Assembly: GCA_018292915.2 (NCBI GenBank)
Contig: JACVVK020000005.1
Coordinates: 5,091,001-5,155,000, forward strand
From: Batillaria attramentaria
Lineage: Eukaryota; Mollusca; Gastropoda; Batillariidae
Direction: 5' to 3'
DNA length: 64,000 bases
The notes under the pieces are model-generated. The model searched no databases. It was not told the DNA's origin and was given only the letters and a program-made list of their open reading frames with translations. The translations under genes were made by a program, and so were the position numbers. The first letter of the stretch is position 1, and each line of letters begins with the position of its first letter. Positions 10,044 through 24,630 of the stretch are shown here, piece after piece.

Positions 10044-10938
10044 AAAACGGCGATGTCGGTTTCACAGTTCTCCGACAAAACTCAGTTGTCGGCAATGCTG
10101 TTCAAGGGTGGGATCCATATTGGGTCGGACCTTTGTGACAACAGGCTGACAAGTCAGTCACTGACTTCGGGGCCCATCTCTGTATGTTCGACGACTGATT
10201 GCATGTCAGTTTGGACTGAGGCGGGACTGATGCGCTCAGAGTCACGGTGCTCATCTTGTTTCAGTCAGAAAACAACAAAACAAGACAGAACAGGAAACAC
10301 GGTGAGGTCGGTTCGTCACGCTTTCTCAGTTATTTTATTTTATTTTTTTTTAAAGTGGGCGACGGTACGGCGGAAGCGCCGCGCACGTGGATGTGTGTGC
10401 TTCTGACTGGACGCGTGAAAATCTTTTTGCAGCAGAGAAACTTGAAATGCGTCGGCCGTTCAGCAGTCACTGTCGGCGTTCGGAGACTGACAAACCGGCT
10501 GTCACGGCCACCTCAGTCACTGCGTCAGTTTCGGCAGCGCCAGTGTCCTACACTGACGAGGCCGGAAAAGCAGTTTCTAGTCTCTCTGTGACTCCGAAGT
10601 TGCCAGCCACATTATCGTTCTGTATCCTTAACTGAGTTTCAAGTGAAGGTTAACTGCGACAACTCCGTGTTTCGGTGCCGGCTACTCTACAAGCGCTAAG
10701 TCAACGCGGCCGGTATGTCTGGTGCCGAGTGTTTCACATTTTTCGTGCTGCTTCGCCGTTTGACCTCGTCATGAGTCAGTTGATGACTTGACAGAAGCGT
10801 AAAAGTTAGAAATGTAGTCCCACCGCTCATACAAGCATGCATGAAGAGTGCACGGGGGGTATTTTCAGTGGAACACCGTTCAACAAATGAAGTGACTTCA
10901 GTTACCGGGCGCGTGGTCACTGATGTGTCAGTGTAGTG
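10004..10938. other. Kinase intron without recognisable content
   Basis: A poly-C/CA compound repeat lies at 10013-10043. The following stretch is unusually GC-rich, with frequent GTCAC/GTGAC words. Open frames here lack splice or homology support. Confidence 0.5.
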
Positions 10939-11115
10939 GGGGAGCCGGGTTGGCCGAATGGTAGAGCGTTGGACTTCTAATGCTCGGGTCGTGAGTTCGT
11001 ATCCCGGCTGGGGCCAAATACTTGTGCTGGCTTTTTCATCGTTGCCCCGTCTTTGATATCACCCGTATGTGGTGGAAAAGGCCGTTAAAGCCGCTAACAC
11101 CCACCCACCCCTCGT
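10939..11115 (+). mobile_element. SINE-A, full length, 8-bp TSD
   Basis: One of the cleanest copies: head GGAGCCGGGTTGGCCGAATG, GAGTTCGTATCCCGG, body and ACCCACCC tail. The TSD GTGTAGTG lies at 10931..10938 and 11116..11123. Confidence 0.88.
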
Positions 11116-11393
11116 GTGTAGTGCGTGGGCTTTGTGAAGCTCAGTTGGGTCGTCCATGAGCGAGGTTAGAGTCAATGCCGCTTGTCTGAATGACCTGTCA
11201 TTTACGACCGTTTTGACAGTTCCCGTTTCATCGTTGCTCCGTCTTTAAAGACTGAGTAACCGCTAGTTCAGCTTCTTTTTTTTTTCAGACACTGAAACTG
11301 CGGATAGAAATTCTGTATGTTTTTGACAGGCTCCTCTGGTATGTATCATTTATTACACATGACAAATACCATTGCTGAAGCCGTTGTAATTGT

Positions 11394-11579
11394 GTTGGGA
11401 GCCGGGATGGCCGAATGGTAGAGCGTCGGACTTTCAATGCTCGGGTCGTGAGTTTGAATTCCGGCTGGGGGCCAAATATTGTGCTGGCCTTTTTCTCGTT
11501 GTCCCGTCTTTGTTATCACCATTACATGGTGGAAAAGGACGTTAAACTCCAAAACACTCACCCCCCCCCCCACCCCAAT
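11394..11579 (+). mobile_element. SINE-A, full length, 10-bp TSD
   Basis: TTGTAATTGT flanks the element at 11384..11393 and 11580..11589. The tail has expanded to a C-rich run. Confidence 0.88.
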
Positions 11580-11658
11580 TTGTAATTGTTACATTTAGTA
11601 TCCAGTCTCACATTGTGAGGAAATGATGTAATGACAAACTGTGTGCATGCTGTTGCAG

Positions 11659-11775
11659 GCGATTGATTGGTGGGCACTGGGGGTGATCACATACGAACTC
11701 CTCTCAGGAGTGTCCCCGTTCTCAGGGGATGGGTGCACTTATACAGATGCACAAGTCTATGAGCAAGTCTGTTAG
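11659..11775 (+). CDS. AGC kinase exon, alpha-F region; reading frame ends in a stop
   Basis: The acceptor is tgttgcag (11651-11658), phase 0. It encodes AIDWWALGVITYELLSGVSP, then FSGDG, matching the MSK pattern [20 protein letters not shown]. The frame continues DGCTYTDAQVYEQVC to TAG at 11773-11775. MSK has a hydrophilic helix here, so this extension may be genuine coding. A donor could be GG|gtgcac at 11733 or the poor CAA|gtctgt at 11767. A GT microsatellite follows at once. No exon for the rest of the C-lobe, the AGC tail or the second MSK kinase domain is visible before 22116, so this may be a truncated kinase or a gene fragment. Confidence 0.85.
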   Translation, partial: AIDWWALGVITYELLSGVSPFSGDGCTYTDAQVYEQVC

Positions 11776-11776
11776 G

Positions 11777-11812
<36 letters not shown>

Positions 11813-13200
11813 CCATTGCAGGAATCTTTATTTGCCAGGTCCTCCCAGTTGAGACCCTGTTTGGCAAGGAGGAAGAGATTATCCCCTATGTCTGGCAGTT
11901 GCACAATGGCTGGGGACTCTGACCGGCAAACTGATGTATTGCTGTGGGAAGTACCTCGGATCAAGGGGGGGGGGGGGGGGCTGCTGTTTGAGGTATGGAG
12001 GGTGCAGGAATCCTTTTACTTCGCAGGTCCTCCCAGTTGAGACCCTGTTCATAAAGCAGAAAACCAAGACATTTATTTTGAAAACAACAAGGAAAAAAAA
12101 AAAAAAGGAAAGAGTGTATTTCGTTTTCCCATGGGGCAGCAGCAGTGATGAACAGTGTGTCTAAATCTGTAAAATCTGATTATTTCAGACTTGCATGCTC
12201 CCAAGACTAAGACTAAACTGAGTGGCATACTGGTGTACTCCTTAGGGAAATTGCTCACATCGAGCAGGTCCCGGGCCATATTTTGGATGCAAAGGGAACT
12301 GGGATGTATATATTCCAGAAATATTTATTATGCATTTAGGTAATTGTTGTCAAAGTGGTGTTTTTATGAATAAACTTTTGTGGTGTACTAAAGCATTGTT
12401 GTAATGCACCTGACCTGGTTTTTTTGTGTGAGTTTTTAATGTGTCAATTTGGGGGTCCACATTTTTCTTTTCTTTCTCACTTTGAGTGGTCTTGTTTAAT
12501 ATTTCCATTTATGTGTTTTCATGGCCATAGAGATGCTATCGAGTGAATAGAATGCCTCACATTAGAAGTGATATTAGGGAGATAAAATTCCTAACATGGA
12601 TTAGGAACAGAATATGCGTACTTGCATTGTATGGATTATAATGTCCCAAAGTCTTTCTCGTCTGTCAACCCTGTGATATTAGCCACCCAAATCACTGAAT
12701 ATATTCCAGAAATATTTATTATGCATTTTGGATCCTCAGTTGTTTTGTGCCAAAATGGTATTTTTCTGAATCAACTTTTGTGGTGTATTAAAGCATGTTG
12801 TGATGCACCTGACTTTTTTCCTTTTTTTTTTTTTTTTTTTTAAATTTGTGCCAATTTTTTGTGGCTGCTACTGACACAGAAAAGCTTTAGAATATGACAT
12901 GTGAAACTGTAATGAAAGTATGTGCAGTCTCTTTTTTGGTTAGGTTAAGATGGTGCTATTTTTAATAATGGATGGTAAAATCATGTTTATTTTCCCCCTA
13001 TTGCATTTGTACTGATTTGCATTGATAATAAAGCTTTGGTGGTGCTATTTTTAATAATGGATGGTAAAATCATCATGTGTAATTTCACCCGTTTGCATCT
13101 GTACTGATTTGCACTGATGATAAAGCTGTGTAGACAGTTTATTTTAATAAAAGCAGCTTTTGCAGATGGCAAATCAACTGTGATAATGAAGGTGTGTGTG
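11776..13200. other. AT-rich, 3'UTR-like region with nested duplications
   Basis: Holds (GT)n at 11779-11809 and a duplicated 50-bp block (CAGGTCCTCCCAGTTGAGAC) at 11818-11869 and 12002-12053. A duplicated 125-bp block lies at 12302 and 12694, and a tandem ~88-bp duplication at 12952-13125. AATAAA hexamers occur at 12369 and 13027. It would suit the 3' end of a truncated kinase transcript. Confidence 0.5.
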
Positions 13201-14094
13201 TGTGGTGTGTGTGTGTAAGTGTGTGTGTGAGAGAGAGAGATCTCAACAGAATTTTTGTATTTCTGTCACAGTGCTTATTAAGTTCTAAGCGACGAAGAGA
13301 ACAAAACTATGATAAGCAGCTGTTCGCGGTTTATCTGGAGGCCCGGCAGAGTAATACATTTCGCATTATAACTATTATTCAGCGCTGGCACAATATTACT
13401 AAGTACCCGTAGTTACAATGGCAGCGTAACACCAGTCATTCGTGCGAACCGCCTATAATCTAAACCCCAAATAAATTATAGGCACTGTTAGCGAACAAAC
13501 AGTTATTACAGCCAAACCCGTTCACGATCCTACAGCGGCATTCTGTTGCAAAACTGACGCCTGCATGCCAAACATACACAATAATGTACTCCGGAGGAGG
13601 GGGACGGGAGGGGGGGGGGGGATTCGGGGAGGGAGGGGTGGGGGTGGGGAGAGGGGTTGTACACATTATTTATGAATACATTGTTGGCGAACATGTACTA
13701 GAGTTATTACATGTACAAGCAATCCCGTTCAAGATCCCGCGACATTCAGTTGTAAAACGTCGGCATGACAAACAAGCACAATAAGGGGGTTGGAGGAAGT
13801 CACGGTGTGTGTCTGTGGCTGTACACATTACTTATGAATACGCCAAGTACAAAATCTGCGGCCAGCCAGACTTGTCGGACAATCACTAGTCTTACAAGTA
13901 TATGTCATTTTGTTCTCCGCACGAATGGTCAGAATAAGTGCCAGTCCTTTTAGTTGCCGGTCAGCTGTGACGACTGGTCTTTGACTAGGCCATACCGTCA
14001 CACATGAATGCGCAAAGGATGACAAAGTAAAAGTATAGGGCATTAATTTTGTCCTGAATATCCTGCACTGTTGTGCAGAAATGATAGGATGGAA
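13201..14094. other. Intergenic, no gene seen
   Basis: Simple GT/GA repeats lie at 13194-13240 and a G-rich run at 13584-13655. The segments 13495-13590 and 13675-13830 look like diverged copies of one another (both contain 'cattctgttg/cattcagttg' followed by 'aaac' and 'atgccaaacatacacaata/atgacaaacaagcacaata'). Confidence 0.45.
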
Positions 14095-14266
14095 TGGGTG
14101 TTTTAAGGGTTTAACTTCTTTCTTTTATTTCGCCACGTCTTATGGGTGATATAAAAAACGGAGCAATGAGAAAAAGCCCAGCACAAATAATTGGTCGCAG
14201 CCGGGAATCGAACTCACGACCCGAGCATTAAATAGTCCGTTGCCCTACCGCTCGACTGTCCCGGCT
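14095..14266 (-). mobile_element. SINE-A, diverged copy
   Basis: The minus strand shows AGCCGGGACAGTCGAGCGGT, CGAGTTCGATTCCCGG and the GTCTTTGATATCACCC-like body. No clear TSD was read. Confidence 0.75.
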
Positions 14267-14396
14267 GTGTAATGGCCTTTTGTTCAATGTACAATGTGAT
14301 GATCTCGTGTCGTAACAGAAACTGTGGCTGACAACACTACTAACTCCCAAAAAGACAGCGTCAAACTGCGTCACATATTTATTTACATCACAGACA

Positions 14397-14535
14397 TTAC
14401 GTCACAGACAGACCATCACAGCAGAAGACATTACGTCACAGACAGACCACCACAACAGAAGACATTACGTCACAGACAGACCGCACAGGGTGAACGAAAA
14501 GGACCATTAGGACAGACAAAACATTACGTCACAGA
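14397..14535 (+). repeat. Minisatellite carrying four TTACGTCA (CRE/ATF-like) motifs
   Basis: The unit is about 34 bp (GACATTACGTCACAGACAGA plus a variable part). TTACGTCA occurs at 14397, 14431, 14465 and 14524. Confidence 0.8.
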
Positions 14536-14630
14536 TAGAACACAGAGGGGTGAACGAACAACCGGAAACAATAAATACAGCCCCCTGGAACCTATTGACT
14601 ATATATGATAGGGACATGTAACGATAATTA

Positions 14631-15165
14631 TGAGGCTGTTTACACTTGCTAATTTTTTCCGGGTTGGTGCGTTTACATTTAACCAACTTGGGCTAAAAGC
14701 CACCCGGGTTCAGGGGAGCCGGTGTGGTCGAATGGTAGAGCGTTGGACTTCTGATGCTCGGCCGGTTCGTATGAGTTCGTATCCCGGCTGGAGCCAAATA
14801 TTTGTGCTGGCTTTTTCTATCGTTACCCCGTCTTTGATATCACCCGTATGTGGTGGAAAAGGACGTTAAACCCCCAAACCCCCACCCATCCACCCGGGTT
14901 GAAGCGGCCCTGCTACGGACCAGGCTTGAACCCGGGGCCGACTCGCATTTCAGATCTAAACATGCACTGAGCTGGCGTCATAATATGATGCTTTCGTCAA
15001 GGCATGACGGCGGACATGACGTAACTTTTCCCATACGTCATTGTCTGGGTTAGACTTGCACAAAATGTAGTGCAAACGCCGGCTATCGACTCGAGTCAAG
15101 TTCAACCCGAGTCGAGGTAAACCGAGTCGAGCTGAACCCGGGTTGTAGTGTAAACAGCCCTGTAA
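14631..15165. mobile_element. Possible TIR element, GGCTGTTTACACT ends, disrupted by a SINE
   Basis: The left end reads GAGGCTGTTTACACT and the right end, reverse-complemented, CAGGGCTGTTTACACT. Both continue into CCGGGTT motifs. Several internal CGAGTCGAG and ACCCGGGTT words are arranged as inverted repeats. The outermost bases and the TSD do not match cleanly, so class is not assigned. Confidence 0.45.
14711..14890 (+). mobile_element. SINE-A, full length, 10-bp TSD
   Basis: CACCCGGGTT flanks it at 14701..14710 and 14891..14900. A short insertion lies within the head near 14760 (GGCCGGTTCGTATGAGTTCG). Confidence 0.88.
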
Positions 15166-16540
15166 GTACGCCTTGGTAAGAAAGTAATGGGACATTTCGA
15201 ACATGAATCGGTCTTTGGTCGAATTCCAATGCGGATGTGAAACCCTACCATTTACATATATATACTTCAACAATGGCACAACCACCCTCAAAACAAAACG
15301 GTCATACGCCGTGTCAGGTTCACAAAAGAACACGCGATGGTCTGTCACCGCGGAACAAGAAATCACAGGTGATCCGTGTGAAAGATGTCGCGGTCCTATT
15401 GAGGACTGGCCAAGTACCTGTTCAGTCACAATGGGGCATGGATATATTCTGCGTGAAGTATGCTATTCATTGGTATTCAAGTGGCTTGCTGGCAACCCTG
15501 GTAGTCCCCTTTGGTCTACCTTTTGCCCCCGACTACAATGCTGTACAGTGGGCGCAAAATATATGACTCAGTTGTTGCTGACTCAGTACAAAACAGCAGT
15601 TGTGTAGATCATTCCAAGACTAAAATACGATTCTTTATTATCCTTGTCACTTTTGTTGATGTTTTTGTTGGTTTTTGTGTGTCTCAGTAATAGAAGTCAA
15701 ACGGGCTGATCTTAGTCAGTTCTAGACTAATTCCCCAAAATCTACCTATGCTCCGAGGCAGCCTGCGCACCGCACCGTCTTTGCGTTGTGCACCAGAGAG
15801 CAAGTGATTTTTCGGCTTAGTCCCAAGACTGTAAAGTTGTCAACACACTCTGCGTGCGGGGCCGGTGACGATGTTTTTGTTGTGTTTGTGTTTAACTCAT
15901 TCTATCCGAGGTAGGACTAAATTGAATCGTAACAGTTTGTTTACAGTTCACCTCCCTTTCAAACCTCCCTGTCTGCTGTCATATTTCCTTGGCAACCCGC
16001 CGAAGTCGATGTTAAAGTAAAGAACAACATCTAAGCAACTCCTCTGAATATGAAATCATCTGGCTCACATGGTGCAATGTCACCACGGGGTCCAGGCAGC
16101 CGGTGCCAGAGGTATGCTGGTCACGTCAGTGTAGAAAGGGTGAAACAAGGGCATTAACTCTAATTTTTAAAGGGGGGGGGGGGGGGGGAGTCACCTCAGT
16201 GTCAAGGCTGGAGCGCTGGAGGCTGTAAATAAAATGAGCAAAAGTGATGAGGAAAATAACCTCTCTACCACTGGATACATCTCACGGAATATTCCTTATA
16301 TGCAATACCTGCCCCCCCCCCCCCCCTTCCTCCCACTCCCCCTTCCCGAAAAAAAAAAGAAGAGCCAAAGTGCAGTTCAGTGGAATGGAAATTCTACACA
16401 TCAGTGTAATTCTACACATGTCAGTGTCGCTTTCTGGTGTCGGAATACAAAGTTAATGTATTGTCCGTATCGTCAGTTCCCTCAACAACCTGTGCCGTGC
16501 GTCGCCGCGTGGGGGGAGTGACGCTGGCGACAGGCGGCGT
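15166..16540. other. Intergenic, no supported gene
   Basis: An open frame at 15203..15607 lacks codon bias, splice sites or recognisable domains. Poly-G occurs at 16172-16189 and poly-C at 16313-16326. Confidence 0.5.
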
Positions 16541-16722
16541 GTGTCTAGGTAGGTCAGACTTACCTGTCTAGCGCTATATACCTGGCCCACACTTCTCACA
16601 GTTGGCGGACGGAGAAGTGGGGCGGACGGTCTTGTCTGCCCGCCAACTCACCTGGCGGATTTTCGTTCAAATCTCTCGTTTTCGCTGCCTCTGCCCTTCG
16701 CGGGATGAGCCACAAACTGACA
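16541..16722 (+). promoter_or_regulatory. Candidate upstream promoter/first exon for the spectrin-repeat gene
   Basis: A GC-rich block ends at a strong donor, CTGACA|gtaagt (16723). It could splice to the acceptor at 22116. An ATG at 16705 would give only a short upstream frame (MSHKLT then 23 codons to the TGA at 22188). This is inferred from base composition and the donor only. Confidence 0.3.
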
Positions 16723-19976
<3,254 letters not shown>

Positions 19977-20152
19977 AGTGGTGGGTGTTTGTAACGTCTT
20001 TTTCTGCCACACATGGGTAATATCAAAGACGGGGCAAAGAGAAAAAGGCCAGCACAAATATTCAGCGCCAGCTGGGATTCGAACTCACGACCCGAGCACT
20101 GGAAAGTCTAACGCTCTACCATTCGGCTCAGTATCTCCGCTCCCCCCTGCTG
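19977..20152 (-). mobile_element. SINE-A, TSD with one mismatch
   Basis: Full length on the minus strand. The flanks are TATTGAAGGATGG (19964..19976) and TATTAAAGGATGG (20153..20165). Confidence 0.85.
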
Positions 20153-20631
20153 TATTAAAGGATGGTGGTAATTTTTATGAAATGAAAAATAAATTTAAAA
20201 TCTCTAGAGACGGAGGGTACATTTGCGTCGAGGTTTCATTGTGATCTGAGAGTCACTGAATATTGTGTAAATACGACAGGCCTGATAGTGCACCACTTAC
20301 TGATTTGAACACACCGTGTCAGTGTAGATTTTGTCGCCTAAAAAGATCTTTAACCGCAGCCATTCAAGATCGTTTCTCGTGCATCTCCCTCGTGATGTGA
20401 CTGACTGATTTGTAAAGCCATGTTGTTGGCGGGTCATGTCACCCTCAGTCTCGACATCTTTACAAATGGTGTCATTTCTACGGTTCCTCTATCTCCGGGT
20501 TGCTGGAATGTCAAGAATGTGAGTCAGTGAGGTGAGTTACCTGAGGCGGTGAGCTGCTGACACGTGGCTACCTGTGTTGCCAATGCTGCTCTGTCCGTGT
20601 CAGTTCAGTTGTAACACGGGGTTTAGGCAGG

Positions 20632-20715
20632 ATGGCGTCGGAGTGTTTCAGGTGCTGCATGTATTACGATTCACTGAAATTTTGTGACGATTGCTGCCAG
20701 GCTAAGCCACACTGA
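20632..20715 (+). CDS. Candidate 27-aa cysteine-rich small ORF
   Basis: An ATG in good context (gcaggATGG) opens MASECFRCCMYYDSLK, then FCDDCCQAKPH and TGA. Two CxxCC clusters nine residues apart recall a zinc-binding knuckle. It has no signal peptide, no homology that I recognise and no visible transcription signals. It may be chance or an upstream ORF. Confidence 0.2.
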   Translation: MASECFRCCMYYDSLKFCDDCCQAKPH

Positions 20716-20950
20716 TGCTGATATATGAGCGTGCAACCGTCCTTATGTTGTAGAAGCGGTTTAAGTCGCTGACTGGACTTGCGGCCCCATTTCTGTCACA
20801 CAGAAACATCGAAATCCAGTCGGTAGAACAAAAGCACCGCGTTTTTTTTTTTCTTTTTCTTTTTTTTGGTTGGCCTCATTGAAAGAAACGGGCCGTTCGA
20901 TTTGAACTCAGTCAAGTTTCTGTGCTGTGGTATGCATGCTGCTGCTACTG

Positions 20951-20952
<2 letters not shown>

Positions 20953-21011
<59 letters not shown>
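20953..21011 (+). repeat. (GT)n microsatellite
   Basis: An uninterrupted GT tract of about 59 bp. Confidence 0.95.
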
Positions 21012-21015
<4 letters not shown>

Positions 21016-21858
21016 GGCGTCATTTATGATTATGAGTGCGTTATCATTATGTTGAAACTACCAGCTGAAGTTTATTTTCCGGCAACATGTCATATTTTCC
21101 TTATATCCCAATTTTTTTAAATTTTAAAATCTTGAATAAACCTTGAACCTTAAACCTCACCGTTTATCAACCAGAAAACGACATTCGCTGCTGAACCCAT
21201 CGCTACAATGTAAAGACGCGCACGTGTTTATATTTCAAGCACATGGCTTTAGCTTAGAGTATTTCGTAGTCAAAACTTTTGAAAATGAAGAGCCGGCAGC
21301 AGGGGAAAAAAATCAGCCATGTTGGCGTACCCGCGCGGCGCGTGTAACGGGAATTACCTGCTGGGCAAGAGGGAGGAGAAGGAGACTAAGATTAGGGGTT
21401 GGGACGCATGGTTGTCACTCACAGGATTAGGTGCCGCGTGGAAATGGGCCGTTAATGTCTGCACCCGTGCAGGTAAACGGCCATTTGTAAAAGCAGCCAC
21501 AGCTCTTTCAGGTGGTACGACTTACAAAGTAGCAATTTAAAAACGCTAAAACAGCACGCCGAAATCAGTGATTATTTTTTTTTTCTCATGTCAAGTTTTG
21601 AATTTGTTTTGGTTTGTTTTGGTTTTGTTGTTTTCCAGCAATGTTTTGACTGACACTATTCAGCTGTTGTAAACTTGGTGGTGACTCCGCCGTTCTTATG
21701 GTCATATCTTCCAGCTGTCTGACAAATCATTATATTGGTTTCATAATATCAGATGTCTTCTTGCCTTTCTCAGTCGGTCTCGCCTCAGTTCCCATCTCAG
21801 TGCTTGCCGCTGTGCGGCCGCGCAGTGTTCGCGTCATATTCATCACTATTCACCCTCT

Positions 21859-21927
<69 letters not shown>
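21859..21927 (+). repeat. (GT)n microsatellite
   Basis: A GT tract of about 69 bp, 190 bp before the acceptor of the first coding exon of the spectrin-repeat gene. Confidence 0.95.
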
Positions 21928-21928
<1 letters not shown>

Positions 21929-22115
21929 CGTCAGTCAGTGTGCGTGAGCCGTGTACATTGAGTTCAACCGGTTCCCAACTGATTTGCTCTTGCTCTCAGT
22001 ATGAAATCATAATCATTTGTCTGATTTGTAGGCATACTGGCACGCACACATGTACAACAGGACTGTGACATTTTATTTTTTTATTTTTTTATTTTTATTT
22101 TTGTTTTTGTTTCAG

Positions 22116-22571
22116 AACTACATGGCTGCCGGACAGGACCGACGGAAAATGGACTGGACCTGTTTTCGAGTCATGCTGACGCCTCAGTGATGCACGCTGA
22201 AAAGGGAACCTAAGATCTGACTTGGGGCCCTGCAGCTGTATTTCTCAACGAAAGTCTACCAGTTTTGGATAACACATCCAAAACAAAGGACAACCTTTCT
22301 CATTTCGCAAAAACCATGCCAAGTCTTCTACAACTTTTGGGCGTCAAAAAGGGGAGCGACTCCCCTACGAGCCGACGAGGGTTTTCTCCCTTCGGTCGCA
22401 AAACGTCGTCTGCTTCGCGAGGCAGACAGCATCTGCGCACGAGGTCAGACAACAGTGTCGTCTGCAACCAAGGCGCGTGCTCGGAAATCTCTAAAGGATA
22501 CTCGCCAGTTGGTCGCAACGGACACGACAGCGAGCCTTACGAGGCCAAGTACGAGCGATACAGAAAAATCT
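22116..22571 (+). CDS. Spectrin-repeat scaffold gene: 5'UTR and first coding exon
   Basis: A T-rich acceptor (tttgtttcag) opens the exon at 22116, so at least one non-coding exon lies upstream. Translation most likely starts at ATG 22316 (aaaaccATGc, A at -3). An upstream ORF of 22 codons (22122..22190) precedes it. The 85 codons encode MPSLLQLLGVKKGSDSP, then a basic, Ser-rich stretch with basophilic-kinase-like sites (GRKTSSAS, LRTRSDNS), then EPYEAKYERYRKI. The donor ATCT|gtaagt leaves phase 1, which fits the next exon. The N-terminus looks disordered. No earlier in-frame ATG exists in the exon. Confidence 0.75.
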
Positions 22572-23875
22572 GTAAGTACATTTGCGTATCACCTAGACTG
22601 AGATACACCGTCCAAGATAACTAGCCTTCACTGAAAGGCGACAGCCTCTGTTTGGGACAGCTGTGCTCATGACTGAGTGTGCCTGCATGCACGAAACAGT
22701 TTATCTTTGGGTTAGCAGTACAGCCGGGGATCTAAATGCAATACATTGATGTTTGCTGACCGTCGCAGTCCTGAAACTACTAGAGTGGCGATTACTGATT
22801 TTACTCGCCATGGCGGGTGGGAAAAAAACTGCTGGCGAGTAAAATCTCAGTAAAACTTACTCAGTCGTCAGATTCGAGTGCGGTAGACAAAGTTGATTTT
22901 CCCGTGTCATAGCTCAGTAAAGTGAAGCGACGGTCATTTAGTGCCGCGACTTCACATTTGTGGTGGACCCAACCTTTCTGTTGAAATATATTTCATAAAT
23001 TCAACGAGCCAGAAAGGTTTAAAACTGAAAAAAATAAAAGAAAAAAGAATCATATGCGGCTGCTGACATTGAGTGTCTTGAAATTTCTCAGGGGACATAC
23101 TGACTATAATAACAAGTGCTCATTACTGATATGGTAATCAGCTCTTGGTAATAATAATAGCTGGTTTACACAGACAGTCTGCTAAGAAGCATCATTGTAC
23201 TGCTCACACGTAATGTACCACAGGTTAAATATCACACCTAATTATTGATATTTACCGAACCTTATTTAGCTTATATACCCGGTGCGACATTCACAGGCAA
23301 ACACTTCTGACTTCTTCAATAAAACTGCCGGGTAGTTCGAATCCATACATTCATGCATCTGTTATAAGACTTTGTCATCAGTTCAGTAAGTGGCTGATAT
23401 CCTACATGCCACAGACGCGGTACGCGACTGAGGTGCACAGGGCAGCACAGGGTCAGCTACAACCATTACACAGAATTGAACGAGCTCAACTGACTCGTTT
23501 GGACCCGCCCAGTTGAAAGTCACTGAATAGTGTTGAATTGATTATTGGGGGTAGGAAAGGTCTTTCACTGACAGGATGACCGGCAGTCGCCGGATAATGC
23601 AGTTTCCACCACCAGAGGGCGCCCTTCTCGGGTTGCCTAGCAGCGGGACCAATAGCAGAATCCGAACTGTACAGTGACAATACTTGGCCAGACGTGTGTA
23701 GGCTGATTCATTGCTTCCGTGATATCGGTCTGTCCTTCAGTTCAGTTCAGTTCATCTCTGTTTCTTTAGGTGTCCCCGGGCCGTGTGTTGCTTCTGGATA
23801 CGTGTATGAATTAAAAAAAAAAAAAAACCTATGATTTTGGATAACGCACAAGTTGTGAACTGATGCCCGTTTTTG

Positions 23876-24270
23876 GGGCGGTCGGTGGTCTAGTGGTTAC
23901 CAGTGCGAGAGGTTAGGGGTTCGAGTCCCACTCGCGGCAAATAATTTTTCCTTCTCGTATGTGGCACCGTTCGATTCGGGCCGATCGTCGGGGGTTCTCT
24001 CCGGGTACTCCGGCTTCCTCCCCCTCTGCTTTGCAAATGTTCATCCCACCAAATTTGAAAAAGAAATGCAATTCTAAATTCCGAAATTTAAATAGCTGAG
24101 CTGACCCTTCGCACCACGTGATTGTAATGTGTTTATGTCCAGTGTGTGAGAGAATGCGTGTGATTCACGTGAGCGTCCGTGTTGGGTTCAGTTCGCGGCG
24201 CTTTGAGTCGATTCATGAAATTGGGTAAAGCGCCTGTACAATACTCATTATTATTATTATTATTATTATT
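23876..24270 (+). mobile_element. SINE-B copy 1, tRNA-derived, (ATT)n tail
   Basis: The head GGTCGGTGGTCTAGTGGTTA has a B box GGGTTCGAGTCCCAC. The core TTCTCTCCGGGTACTCCGGC is a domain seen in many invertebrate SINEs. The 3' part ends GCGCCTGTACAATACTC plus (ATT)n. It matches 48747..49147 throughout. Confidence 0.88.
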
Positions 24271-24630
24271 CAGTAAGTGATGAGCAAAACCTGTTGTCAT
24301 AAGCAATTTGAATATGCTCCTTCTATAATCAATGATTATGTCGTACTGCCAGTTTTTACTGAGCCGGCCTAACGGCAATGAAAGTATTCAGTTAGTTTGC
24401 TATCCAGAACTCTAAACCGACTGACACGGGTATACCTTCCACATCACAGTAACAATTTCTTAATGAAACACGATACTGGAGTTCGCATCACCAACGAATC
24501 CCACGCCCACACAATGCACTTTCACACGTTACACAGGCTATCCCTTTAATAGCAACTCCCCATAGAGATGAATCGACACCTGCGAACACAATGTTCACTT
24601 CGGACCAAAGGGCGGCTACACAGAGTACCA

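Noticed and set aside
13584..13655. Gly-rich or Pro-rich frames over G/C runs
   Set aside because: Homopolymer artefacts. The same applies at 5510, 52830 and 56672.
14397..14535. Direct repeats that might suggest a CRISPR array
   Set aside because: Only four irregular units with no constant repeat/variable spacer structure, in a eukaryotic context. It is a minisatellite.
15203..15607. 134-codon open frame
   Set aside because: No codon bias, no domain, overlapping open frames in other phases and on the minus strand, and it lies beside transposon debris.
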